A stretch of DNA of 64,000 nucleotides, from positions 1 to 64,000 of the forward strand of contig NZ_JABBFV010000005.1 in NCBI RefSeq assembly GCF_012927105.1. The letters run 5' to 3'. The notes under the pieces are model-generated. The model ran no database searches. It was not told the origin of the DNA and saw only the letters and a program-made list of their open reading frames with translations. A program made the translations under genes and the position numbers. The stretch is from Sphingobium psychrophilum (GTDB taxonomy: Bacteria; Pseudomonadota; Alphaproteobacteria; Sphingomonadales; Sphingomonadaceae). This document shows, one piece after another, positions 8,978-16,600 of this stretch; the stretch's first letter is position 1, and each line of letters begins with the position of its first letter.

Positions 8978-9487
8978 TCAAACGCCGTCGCGATCCCCAT
9001 AGGGATCGGAAAGGCCCATGCTCAATAGCGCTGCAATCTCCAGCGCTTCCATTGCCTCAGCCTCATTGTCGTCCATATGGTCATATCCAAGCAAATGAAA
9101 AGTCCCGTGGACAATCAGATGCGTGGCATGATCGGCGACCGATATCCCTTTTTCCGCCGCCTCGGCGATGCAGACCCCTTCGGCCAGCACAATATCGCCC
9201 AGCAATACTTCGCCATCGTCGGTATTGGCGGTTACCTCCAGCAGGTCGTCCTGTACCATTGGAAAGGACAGGACGTTGGTCGGCTTGTCCTTGTCGCGAT
9301 AGGCGCGATTGAGGCTGTGGACCTCCTCGTCGCTGGTCAGCTTGACCGCGATTTCATACAGCGCCTCGTCGCTGGCAAAGGCGGCATAGGGGCTGTGCGC
9401 GATGGCGGCGGCCACGGCGCGCTGGGCCAGATAGTCCCAATCGACACCGGGCCAGCCCTCCTCATGCAGGACGGCGACTTCAATCAT
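8978..9487 (-). CDS. ybeY: Endoribonuclease YbeY (rRNA maturation)
   Basis: A single-strand-specific endoribonuclease needed for 16S rRNA 3'-end maturation and ribosome quality control. The zinc-binding signature HLIVHGTFHLLGYDH (H-x3-H-x5-H) is near the C-terminus. I start it at the ATG at 9487 (MIEVAVLHEEGW). A GTG 15 bp further upstream (9502) lies almost on the base of a palindromic element and is less likely. It sits 51 bp upstream of the CBS-domain gene and downstream of phoH, as expected. Confidence 0.95.
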   Translation of the reverse strand: MIEVAVLHEEGWPGVDWDYLAQRAVAAAIAHSPYAAFASDEALYEIAVKLTSDEEVHSLNRAYRDKDKPTNVLSFPMVQDDLLEVTANTDDGEVLLGDIVLAEGVCIAEAAEKGISVADHATHLIVHGTFHLLGYDHMDDNEAEAMEALEIAALLSMGLSDPYGDRDGV

Positions 9488-9504
9488 TGCGTACAACTCC
9501 ACCT

Positions 9505-9552
9505 TTCGGTTCGAGCTTGTCGAGAGCCCGTTCTCGACAGGCTCGAACCGAA
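9505..9552. repeat. REP-like extragenic palindrome
   Basis: The arms are 9505-9525 and 9532-9552, 21 bp each, pairing with a single G-T mismatch around a 6-base loop. The core is TTCGGTTCGAGC...GCTCGAACCGAA. It lies in the spacer between phoH and ybeY without a T-run. The motif resembles a dispersed palindrome common between genes of sphingomonads. In RNA it would form a very stable hairpin separating the two coding regions. Confidence 0.8.
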
Positions 9553-9568
9553 CAGCATTATTTTAGAA

Positions 9569-10573
9569 CTATGCATCCGGCCCCTCATAGGCTTCCACGA
9601 TGCGCCCGACCACCGGATGCCGCACGACATCGGCAATGCCGAACGGCACCATCGCGATCCCCTCCAAACCCTGCAACCGCGCGACCGCATCGGCCAGGCC
9701 CGACGTGCCCGGCTGCGGCAGGTCGACTTGCTTGGGATCGCCGCAAATGACCATGCGGCTGCCTTCGCCGAACCGGGTCAGGAACATCTTCATCTGCGCA
9801 ATGGTGGTGTTCTGCGCCTCGTCCAGCACGATGAAAGCGTTGGCCAGCGTGCGCCCGCGCATGAAGGCCAGCGGCGCGATCTCGATCTCGCCGCTCGCGA
9901 TCCGCCGTTCGACCTGTTCGGCTGGCAGCGTGTCGTGCAGCGCGTCGTAGATCGGGCGGAGATAGGGATCGACCTTCTCCTTCATGTCGCCAGGCAGGAA
10001 GCCCAGCTTCTCGCCCGCTTCCACGGCGGGGCGCGACAGGATCAGGCGATCGACGCTACCGGTGATGAGCTGGCTGACCGCCTGCGCGACCGCCAGATAG
10101 GTCTTGCCAGTGCCTGCCGGCCCCAGCGCGAAGATGATGTCGTTGCGATTGAGCGCCTCCATATAGGTGACCTGCGTCGCGGATCGCGGGACGATCGTCT
10201 TCTTGCGCGTGCGGATCATCACCTTGGGCGGTTCGGCGACGTCGGTGCGGATGATGCCGTCCAGCGTCGGTTCGGACGACATGGCGATCACGGCTTCCAC
10301 CGCGCCTGTGTCGATTTCCTGCCCCGCGACGATACGGTTGTAGAGGCCGGTCATCACGTCGCGGGCGCGCGCGGCGGCTTGCGCCTCGCCTTCGATCTGC
10401 AACTTGTTGCCGCGCGCGGCGATATAGACGCCCAGCCGGTTTTCGATCGCCACCAGATTGCGGTCATATTGGCCGAACAACGTGCCAAGCAGATGCGGCT
10501 TTTCGAAGGTCACTTCCAGCCTTGCCCGTTCAGCCGCGGGCTCGCGATGATGTTGGTTCGGTTTCTTGCCCAT
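9569..10573 (-). CDS. phoH: PhoH-like ATPase
   Basis: A 334-residue cytoplasmic P-loop ATPase of the PhoH/YbeZ family, a functional partner of YbeY in RNA metabolism. The Walker A motif is GPAGTGKTYLAVA, Walker B is FIVLDEAQNTT, and a further helicase-like motif is MVICGDPKQVDLPQ. The start is the ATG at 10573 (MGKKPNQHH); the open frame upstream only crosses a repeat element. It is flanked by palindromic repeats on both sides. Confidence 0.94.
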   Translation of the reverse strand: MGKKPNQHHREPAAERARLEVTFEKPHLLGTLFGQYDRNLVAIENRLGVYIAARGNKLQIEGEAQAAARARDVMTGLYNRIVAGQEIDTGAVEAVIAMSSEPTLDGIIRTDVAEPPKVMIRTRKKTIVPRSATQVTYMEALNRNDIIFALGPAGTGKTYLAVAQAVSQLITGSVDRLILSRPAVEAGEKLGFLPGDMKEKVDPYLRPIYDALHDTLPAEQVERRIASGEIEIAPLAFMRGRTLANAFIVLDEAQNTTIAQMKMFLTRFGEGSRMVICGDPKQVDLPQPGTSGLADAVARLQGLEGIAMVPFGIADVVRHPVVGRIVEAYEGPDA

Positions 10574-10592
10574 GGTCAGCCCCTTTTCCCAT

Positions 10593-10685
10593 CCGTCATG
10601 CTCGCGAAGGCGAGTATCCATCTTCCGCCGTTCGATCCTGGTGGACAGGGGCGGAGAGGGGTTCCTGCATATGCCGGAACGACGG
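10593..10685. repeat. Dispersed palindromic element with inverted ends
   Basis: The left end is CCGTCATGCTCGCGAAGGCG and the right end is TGCCGGAACGACGG; the terminal CCGTC/GACGG are inverted. Read in one frame the element gives the familiar peptide pattern SVMLAKASI...GVPAYAGTT, which turns up in spurious proteins of many alphaproteobacteria. It fills the spacer between miaB and phoH. I infer a multi-copy intergenic repeat. Confidence 0.75.
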
Positions 10686-10694
10686 TTTTTTGGT

Positions 10695-12059
10695 TCAAGC
10701 GGCCTGCCTCCTGCTGGGTTCGCCGGCCAGACTATTCGGGCCGGCGCTGATGATATCGACTTCGACCATGTCGCCGATGGCAAGATCGGGCACGGTGACA
10801 TGGACGGACTGGAGCCAGGGCGTCTTGCCGATCAACTGACCGGGATAGCGGCCCTTGCGCTCCAAAAGAATGTCGGTGCTGCGCCCGATCGTGGCGGCGT
10901 TGAAATCCACCTGATGTCGGTTGATCGCCGCCTGCAACCGCGCGAGCCGCTCGTCCATCACCGCCGCAGATATCTGATGATCCATATCTGCGGCCGGCGT
11001 GCCGGGACGGGGGCTATATTTGAAGCTGTAGCATTGGGCGTAGCGCACCTGATCCAAGATCTTCAACGTATCCTCGAACTCAGCATCGGTTTCACCGGGG
11101 AAACCGACGATGAAGTCGCCTGACACCGCAATGTCGGGCCGCACCGCCCGCACGCGATCGATGATGCGCAAATAGCTGTCCACGCTATGGCTGCGGTTCA
11201 TGGCCTTGAGGATACGATCATTGCCCGACTGCACCGGCAGATGGAGGAAGGGCATCAGCTTCTCCACCTCGCCATGCGCGGCGATCAGGCCGTCGCTCAT
11301 GTCGTTGGGATGGCTGGTGGTATAACGGATGCGCTTGAGGTCGCCGATCTTCGCCAAGGCGCGGACCAACCCGTCCATGCCCTGCATCGCGCCCTTGTCG
11401 TCTTCCCCGGTCCAGGCGTTCACATTCTGGCCCAGCAGCGTGATTTCGCGCACGCCGCCATCGACCAGCGCCTTGGCCTCGTCCAATATGGCGTCCCATG
11501 ACCGGCTGATTTCCGCGCCGCGCGTATAGGGCACGACGCAATAGGTGCAGAATTTGTCGCATCCTTCCATGATCGTCAGGAAGGCGGTCGGCCGGGCCTG
11601 CTTGGTCCGGGCGGGGAGCGCACCGAATTTAGACGCCAGTGGCATATCGGTGTCGATCGCTTCCTCACCGCGCCCGACCTTGTCGATCAGGTCGGGCAGG
11701 CGATGATAGGCCTGCGGGCCGACGACGATGTCGACGGTGCGCGCGCGCCGCTGGATTTCGCCGCCTTCTGCCTGCGCGACGCACCCGGCGACGGCGATCA
11801 TCGGGCGGCTACCATCCTCGCGCACCATGCGGCCGATATCGGAATAAACCTTGTCCACCGCCTTTTCGCGGATGTGACAGGTGTTAAGGATGACGAGATC
11901 GGCGTCGGCCCCTTCCGCCGCCGCGGTCATGCCGCGCGTGCCCAGCATTTCGGCCATGCGCTCGCCATCATAGACGTTCATCTGGCAGCCAAAGGATTTG
12001 ACGTGGAAAGTCGCCGGGGCAGTCTTCGCAAGCTTGGGAGGGGTATCGTTACGATTCAT
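10695..12059 (-). CDS. miaB: tRNA-2-methylthio-N6-dimethylallyladenosine synthase
   Basis: A radical-SAM methylthiotransferase that converts i6A37 to ms2i6A37 in tRNAs reading UNN codons. The N-terminal domain begins VKSFGCQMNVYDGERMAEML with the first cluster cysteine. The radical-SAM cluster is GCDKFCTYCVVPYTRG (C-x3-C-x2-C), and a TRAM RNA-binding domain closes the protein. The ATG at 12059 (MNRNDTPPK) is preferred; upstream codons overlap plsC. The protein is 454 residues, normal for the family. It is 8 bp downstream of the acyltransferase gene. Confidence 0.96.
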   Translation of the reverse strand: MNRNDTPPKLAKTAPATFHVKSFGCQMNVYDGERMAEMLGTRGMTAAAEGADADLVILNTCHIREKAVDKVYSDIGRMVREDGSRPMIAVAGCVAQAEGGEIQRRARTVDIVVGPQAYHRLPDLIDKVGRGEEAIDTDMPLASKFGALPARTKQARPTAFLTIMEGCDKFCTYCVVPYTRGAEISRSWDAILDEAKALVDGGVREITLLGQNVNAWTGEDDKGAMQGMDGLVRALAKIGDLKRIRYTTSHPNDMSDGLIAAHGEVEKLMPFLHLPVQSGNDRILKAMNRSHSVDSYLRIIDRVRAVRPDIAVSGDFIVGFPGETDAEFEDTLKILDQVRYAQCYSFKYSPRPGTPAADMDHQISAAVMDERLARLQAAINRHQVDFNAATIGRSTDILLERKGRYPGQLIGKTPWLQSVHVTVPDLAIGDMVEVDIISAGPNSLAGEPSRRQAA

Positions 12060-12067
12060 CGCCACGG

Positions 12068-12838
12068 CTATACAGGGGGCAGGGGCGAAGCGGAAGGGCG
12101 CTGATGCTTCAGCGCATTTTGGACGATGCTTTGCGCGATCCGCTCTCGCGCCATCGCCGCTATGACCTTCCGGTCGGCGCATCCGGCGGGATCGAACGGC
12201 TCCAAAAAGCGCAGCGTGACCGGCAACGTCCCCTTGCGTCCCAATATGCGCATGGCGTTGGCCCCGGCCGGTTCCTCGCCATGCCAGGCGATCTCCGCCG
12301 TCGCCGCGCCATAATCGATATGCACCGGCTGGATCATCACCGCGCGCGGCGGCGGCAGCAATACGGCCAGCAAGGCAGGCTTGAATGGCAGCAGACCGCT
12401 GCCGTCGTTCGTCGTGCCTTCGGGAAAGAGCGCCACCGGCTGATGCCCCAGCAAAGCCTTGCGCAGCGCGTCGATCTGCCCCGACAGCGCGCCGCGCCGT
12501 TCGCGCGCGACGAACAATGTATTATTTTGCGCCGCCAGCCATCCTATCACCGGCCAGCGGGCGATGCCGTCATGGGCGACAAACGCCGCGCCAGTCGCGT
12601 CGGCCAGCGCCAATATGTCGATCCAGCTGACATGATTGGCGAGCAGGAACATGTCGCCATCATAAAGCCACCCGTCAATCCGCACCTTCGCGCCGACCGA
12701 TCGTGCGGCCAGCGCCAGGAAGCGTCGCGGCCAGGGCGACGGGCGGCGCGCAAAACGCCAGAGCAGGTGCGGGATCAGGCAGAAGAGCAGGCTGGCGATC
12801 AGTGCCGCAATGCGGATCGTCCGGCGTAGTCCGCGCAA
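12068..12838 (-). CDS. 1-acyl-sn-glycerol-3-phosphate acyltransferase family (PlsC-like)
   Basis: A membrane-anchored acyltransferase for phospholipid synthesis. An N-terminal hydrophobic helix (IAALIASLLFCLIPHLLW) precedes the catalytic box NHVSWID and the acceptor-binding motif FPEGTT. The most upstream usable start is a TTG at 12838, four bases after the fur stop, which suggests translational coupling. There is no ATG before the catalytic motif. The substrate could be lysophosphatidate or another lyso-lipid. Confidence 0.88.
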   Translation of the reverse strand: MRGLRRTIRIAALIASLLFCLIPHLLWRFARRPSPWPRRFLALAARSVGAKVRIDGWLYDGDMFLLANHVSWIDILALADATGAAFVAHDGIARWPVIGWLAAQNNTLFVARERRGALSGQIDALRKALLGHQPVALFPEGTTNDGSGLLPFKPALLAVLLPPPRAVMIQPVHIDYGAATAEIAWHGEEPAGANAMRILGRKGTLPVTLRFLEPFDPAGCADRKVIAAMARERIAQSIVQNALKHQRPSASPLPPV

Positions 12839-12842
12839 TCTG

Positions 12843-13265
12843 TCAGTTCTTCCGTTCGAGCGCGACGCCGTATAATTCCATGCGATGATCGACCAGGCGG
12901 AAGCCCAGCTTCTCGGCGATCAGCTTCTGTAGCTGTTCCAGTTCCGGGTCAACAAATTCGATGACATTTCCCGTCTCGACATCAATCAGATGATCGTGAT
13001 GCGATTCCGGCGCCGCTTCATACCGGGCGCGACCGTCACCGAAATCATGCCGGTCAAGGATGCCTGCTTCCTCGAACAGGCGCACCGTGCGGTACACCGT
13101 GGCGATCGAAATGCCTGGATCGATCGCTGCGGAACGGCGATGCAATTCCTCGACATCGGGATGGTCGGTCGCATCGCTCAACACCTGGGCGATGACCCGG
13201 CGCTGCTCGGTGATCCGCAGTCCCTTCTCATGGCACAGGGCTTCGACGTCGATTTTGCGGTTCAT
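12843..13265 (-). CDS. fur: Fur-family metal-responsive repressor (Fur/Mur type)
   Basis: A 140-residue winged-helix repressor. The DNA-binding half contains LRITEQRRVIAQVL and GISIATVYRTVRLFEEAGIL. The dimerisation half has the metal-site histidines SHHDHLIDVETG and ends with EKLGFRLVDHRMELYGV. It has no C-x2-C pair in the C-terminal half, as in many alphaproteobacterial Fur homologues that act as Mur (Mn-responsive). Iron versus manganese cannot be decided here. It is placed directly before plsC-miaB on the minus strand. Confidence 0.88.
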   Translation of the reverse strand: MNRKIDVEALCHEKGLRITEQRRVIAQVLSDATDHPDVEELHRRSAAIDPGISIATVYRTVRLFEEAGILDRHDFGDGRARYEAAPESHHDHLIDVETGNVIEFVDPELEQLQKLIAEKLGFRLVDHRMELYGVALERKN

Positions 13266-13328
13266 GCAGGCTCGCTTAATGGCTTGGTGCGACAGGTTGG
13301 ATCAAGCCTAGCGGCTTTTCCATATACA

Positions 13329-13361
13329 GGAAAGGGGCGCGTCGGCGACGCACCCCTTTCC
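13329..13361 (-). terminator. Strong hairpin after mucR
   Basis: The arms are 13329-13343 and 13347-13361, 15 bp with one mismatch and a 3-base loop. It lies 41 bp past the mucR stop and before fur. No T-run follows, so it may act as a processing or stability hairpin rather than a classic terminator. Confidence 0.6.
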
Positions 13362-13401
13362 TTGACGGCTTTTTGAAAGGCTGACGGATCAGCCAGACGT
13401 A

Positions 13402-13833
13402 TTACTTGCCGCGCGGGGGGGCTGTCCGGCGACGCTTGGTGCCCAAGCCGATCTTCTTCGCCAGGTTGCGGCGCTGTTCGGCATAATTGGGGGCTACCAT
13501 CGGATAATCGGCGGGCAGGCTCCACTTGGCGCGATAGTCATCCGGCGTCATCTGATAATGGGTCATCAGGTGGCGCTTGAGCATCTTGAGCTTCTTGCCG
13601 TCTTCTAAGCAGATAATATAGTCTGGCTTGATCGACGAACGGACCGAAACGGCCGGCTCCGGCTTGACTTCAGGCACGGGCGCGGTCTGGCTCAGGCCAG
13701 ACAGCGCAGCATGAACATTCTGGATCAGCGTAGACACGTCAGAGACAGCGACGCTGTTGTTCGAAACATGGGCAGCCACAATGTCCGAGGTCAAAGTAAT
13801 GAGCAACTCGCTCTGGGCCGATTCGATTTCCAT
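13402..13833 (-). CDS. MucR/Ros-family zinc-finger transcriptional regulator
   Basis: A 143-residue regulator of the Ros/MucR family, which in alphaproteobacteria controls exopolysaccharide, motility and cell-cycle genes. The zinc-finger region is DYIICLEDGKKLKMLKRHLM with TH following, then the conserved MTPDDYRAKWSLPADYPMVA and the basic C-terminus. As in other MucR proteins, the first zinc cysteine is not in the usual C-x2-C form. It appears to be its own unit, with a 112-bp spacer on one side and a strong hairpin on the other. Confidence 0.92.
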   Translation of the reverse strand: MEIESAQSELLITLTSDIVAAHVSNNSVAVSDVSTLIQNVHAALSGLSQTAPVPEVKPEPAVSVRSSIKPDYIICLEDGKKLKMLKRHLMTHYQMTPDDYRAKWSLPADYPMVAPNYAEQRRNLAKKIGLGTKRRRTAPPRGK

Positions 13834-13945
13834 TTTCCTGTTTCCTACAAGGCTATATTGTTCTGCGACCCGCCCAAGGATTTCGTTTCAGGAGCGGTAT
13901 ATGGTCGCTAGACGTTGGCGGACGATTTCGCAAGACCCTAGTGGT

Positions 13946-14425
13946 TCATGCCAGCATGTCGATGCGAAAGCTCAGCGCATCGTGAAGTTGACCATCATTA
14001 CCGCGATAGTAACCGGGGCGGCGATGTACATATTCGAACCCGGTTTTCTCGTATAGTTTGACCGCCTTATTCGTGGCCCGCACTTCCAGGTTCATGGAAG
14101 TGATGCCCCGCTGGCGCGCAGTGCGCAGGCTGTGGCGCAACAATGTCTCGCCGATGCCTCGCCCGCGCCAGATCGGATCGACCGCCAGCAACAGCAGTTC
14201 GCACTCGTCGAGCACCGACCGCACCAGCGCGAAGCCCAGCGGCGCGGCGTCCAGGCGAGCGATCGTCAGCCAGGTGCCCGGCATCATCATCACCCCGGCC
14301 AGTTGCGGCAACGTCCAGGCCTCGCCGAATACGGGATCGAACGCGCGGGCCATGACGTCCATCGCATCGCCCAGCGCGTTGCGTTCACCCTCGTCATAGA
14401 CGCTCATATGCAGGTCGGGGATCAT
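13946..14425 (-). CDS. rimI: Ribosomal protein N-acetyltransferase RimI-like
   Basis: A GNAT-fold protein of 159 residues. The acetyl-CoA loop is VDPIWRGRGIGETLLRH and the C-terminal part is NKAVKLYEKTGFEYVHRR, with the usual RRPGYY ending. RimI acetylates the N-terminal alanine of ribosomal protein S18. Its start overlaps the tsaB stop by 4 bp, and the tsaB-rimI pair is conserved in many bacteria, which supports the name. Confidence 0.88.
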   Translation of the reverse strand: MIPDLHMSVYDEGERNALGDAMDVMARAFDPVFGEAWTLPQLAGVMMMPGTWLTIARLDAAPLGFALVRSVLDECELLLLAVDPIWRGRGIGETLLRHSLRTARQRGITSMNLEVRATNKAVKLYEKTGFEYVHRRPGYYRGNDGQLHDALSFRIDMLA

Positions 14426-15048
14426 GACGCAGCGCGCTCCGCCATGGTCATCGCGTCCGCACCACGGCCATAGATCGGGCTGGGGGGTAGCGCCGCAAGC
14501 CCGGCGATCAGCGGATAGTCGGCCGCGTCGGGATAGAGGGTGATCGCTGCGCCGCCGCCACGCGCGGTCACCAGCGCTTCGGCACCGGTGCCATACAGGA
14601 TTGGCGCATCAAGCAATTGCGCCAGTTGCGCAATCGGCGTGGAGGCGATTGCGCTCGTGGCGGTCATCCCGTCTGCGGTGAAGCATTGCCAGAATAGTTC
14701 GCCATGGCCGCCGGTGATCGTGACGGCGATCGGGCCGCCATCATGTTCCTGCGCCGCTTTCGCCGCGATCAGCGCTGGCGCGCTATAGCCATGCAGCGGG
14801 ATATCCCAGGCCAGCGCCAGCGCACGGGCGGCGGCAATGCCGATCCGCACCCCGGTAAAGCTGCCCGGTCCAACATCCACCACGATCGCGTCAGCGCGTC
14901 CCCCATCGGGCAAGGCGGCGATCGCGGGCAGCAGCGCCTCGGCATGGCCGCGCCCGACGACTTCGTGGAACCGGCCGATCGGTGCCCCGTCCTCCAGCAG
15001 CGCGACGGACAGGGCCTGGGTGGCGGTGTCGATCACCAGAAGACGCAA
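14422..15048 (-). CDS. tsaB: tRNA threonylcarbamoyladenosine biosynthesis protein TsaB
   Basis: A partner of TsaD and TsaE in making t6A37 of ANN-decoding tRNAs. The ASKHA-fold N-terminus reads LLVIDTATQALSVALLEDG and the dimer interface helix region is VDVGPGSFTGVRIGIAAARA. I start it at a TTG at 15048 because GAGGGGG lies 5 bases upstream and the protein core begins immediately; an ATG at 15075 would add nine unrelated residues. It overlaps rimI by 4 bp. Confidence 0.92.
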   Translation of the reverse strand: MRLLVIDTATQALSVALLEDGAPIGRFHEVVGRGHAEALLPAIAALPDGGRADAIVVDVGPGSFTGVRIGIAAARALALAWDIPLHGYSAPALIAAKAAQEHDGGPIAVTITGGHGELFWQCFTADGMTATSAIASTPIAQLAQLLDAPILYGTGAEALVTARGGGAAITLYPDAADYPLIAGLAALPPSPIYGRGADAMTMAERAAS

Positions 15049-15146
15049 GCAAACCCCCTCAAGCATCCGCCCCAAGCATCCATGCTTTGCGGATTCGTCT
15101 TGCGGTTAGTCGATCCTTGGGAATTTGCCAAATATCGCAGGCAGCT

Positions 15147-15731
15147 TCAGACTGCGCGGACCTCGGTCACTTCGGGCACATAATGTTTGAGCAGCTGCTC
15201 GATGCCGTTCTTGAGCGTGGCGGTCGAGGAAGGGCAACCGGAACAGGCACCCTGCATCTTGAGATATACGGTGCCCTTGTCGAAGCCGCGATAGATGATG
15301 TCGCCGCCATCATTGGCCACCGCTGGCCGCACCCGCGTATCGATGAGTTCGCGGATCTGCTCGACGATTTCGGCATCTTCCGGGGCGTCGGTGAAACTGT
15401 CTGCGTCGGACGGCACGCTGATCCCGGCGGCCGAGCCAGGCGTGAACAACGGCATGTTAGCGGAAAAATGTTCCAGCAACGTCGCCAGCACATCGGGCTT
15501 CACATCGGACCATTCCGATCCCGGCGCGATCGTCACGGAGATGAAATGCCCGCCGAAGAACACGCCGGTCACATCGCCCAGACCAAACAGCGCGTCCGCC
15601 AGCGGCGATGCTTCCGCCTCCTCCGGCGTCGCAAAATCGCGCGTACCGGTGCCCATGACTTCGCGTCCAGGCAGGAATTTGATGGTCGCCGGGTTGGGCG
15701 TCAGTTCGGTTTCGATCAGCATAGCCTTCAT
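15147..15731 (-). CDS. NifU-family Fe-S cluster scaffold/carrier (NfuA type)
   Basis: A 194-residue protein with an N-terminal Nfu-N domain (MLIETELTPNPATIKFLPG) and a C-terminal NifU domain carrying the cluster-binding cysteines in GACSGCPSS. It binds and transfers Fe-S clusters in the cytoplasm. The start is at the ATG at 15731 or nine bases later. It heads the minus-strand series that continues with tsaB and rimI. Confidence 0.93.
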   Translation of the reverse strand: MKAMLIETELTPNPATIKFLPGREVMGTGTRDFATPEEAEASPLADALFGLGDVTGVFFGGHFISVTIAPGSEWSDVKPDVLATLLEHFSANMPLFTPGSAAGISVPSDADSFTDAPEDAEIVEQIRELIDTRVRPAVANDGGDIIYRGFDKGTVYLKMQGACSGCPSSTATLKNGIEQLLKHYVPEVTEVRAV

Positions 15732-15818
15732 GTGGCGATTGCCGCAGCCAAGATCAAGCGCTTCGGGAACTTCGATCGATCCTGGCGATTGAAACAGGCA
15801 ACGCAACAAGGAGACAGG

Positions 15819-16292
15819 ATGATGAGCGACACCAACGATATTCGAGAGCGTTTCTGGGCCGAACTGTCCAGCAGTCCCTTCTTGATGCTGGGCCTGCAAA
15901 ATAGCGCGGAACATAGCGCCCCAATGACGGCGCAACTCGATCCCAACGCCAATCATTGCTTCTGGTTCTACACGTCGCGAGACAATCGGCTTGCCCCCGG
16001 CGGCCCGGCGATGGCGCAATATGCGGCGAAGGATCACAATCTCTTCGCCTGCATCGAAGGGACGCTCTCGCCCGAAACCGATCCGGCCGTCATCGACCGC
16101 TATTGGTCGAAGGAAGTCGAGGCCTGGTATCCGGGCGGCCGCAACGATCCCAATCTGCTGATGCTGCGCTTCGATCTGGGCACCGCCGAAATCTGGCGAT
16201 CGGACATGTCGATCAAGGGCGTCTTCAAGATGCTGTTCGGCGGCGATGTGCGCGATGAAATGAAGGGCAAACATGCCGAAGTGGCGCTCTGA
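15819..16292 (+). CDS. Pyridoxamine 5'-phosphate oxidase-related (general stress protein type)
   Basis: A 157-residue split-barrel flavin-nucleotide-binding-like protein. Recognisable parts are FWAELSSSPFLMLGL, CFWFYTSRDNRLAPGG and YWSKEVEAWYPGGRNDPN, as in the general-stress-protein 26 group. AAGGAG lies 5 bases before the first of two tandem ATG codons. It is divergent from nifU and followed by a perfect hairpin. Cofactor and reaction are not known for this group member. Confidence 0.82.
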   Translation: MMSDTNDIRERFWAELSSSPFLMLGLQNSAEHSAPMTAQLDPNANHCFWFYTSRDNRLAPGGPAMAQYAAKDHNLFACIEGTLSPETDPAVIDRYWSKEVEAWYPGGRNDPNLLMLRFDLGTAEIWRSDMSIKGVFKMLFGGDVRDEMKGKHAEVAL

Positions 16293-16316
16293 CGCCCTTT
16301 CCTTCGCTTGAAAAGC

Positions 16317-16345
16317 AGCGGCCGCGGTGCATATCCGCGGCCGCT
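16317..16345 (+). terminator. Hairpin after the PNPOx-like gene
   Basis: An 11-bp perfect stem, AGCGGCCGCGG/CCGCGGCCGCT, with a 7-base loop starts 24 bp past the stop. Only a weak T-rich tail (TTGCTATTTA) follows. Confidence 0.7.
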
Positions 16346-16600
16346 TGCTATTTACCTGCAACTTCGCCATATGCGTTGCAGCGCAGCAGACGGGCCGTTT
16401 CGGCCCCCTAGCGATTGGCAGCGTGATCGTCCGCAATCCCAATTGGCCTCATGGGTCAGGTGAGGACCACGGACCGGCCAATGAGAGTCTGCGCCAAGCT
16501 TGAGGCTTCCCTTTTCACGCGGGTCGTTTCGTAACCCGCCTCGCGCCCTTCCTGCGTCCGCAGAGCAAGTTGGCGCATGGCTGACTTGTGAGTTTTCTAA
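16346..16600 (+). promoter_or_regulatory. Leader region upstream of the DEAD-box helicase
   Basis: This 255-base gene-free stretch carries a small hairpin, GGGCCG-TTT-CGGCCC at 16392-16406, and no open frame I can support. RNA helicase genes often have long structured leaders. Here that is only an inference, and I see no known riboswitch. Confidence 0.3.

Noticed and set aside
9488..9502. Upstream GTG start for ybeY
   Set aside because: It touches the palindrome at 9505-9552 and adds five residues not expected in the family.
9077..10750. 557-codon open frame on the plus strand
   Set aside because: Antisense to ybeY and phoH. Its end contains the peptide of a dispersed repeat (PAYAGTT), a known sign of a false gene.
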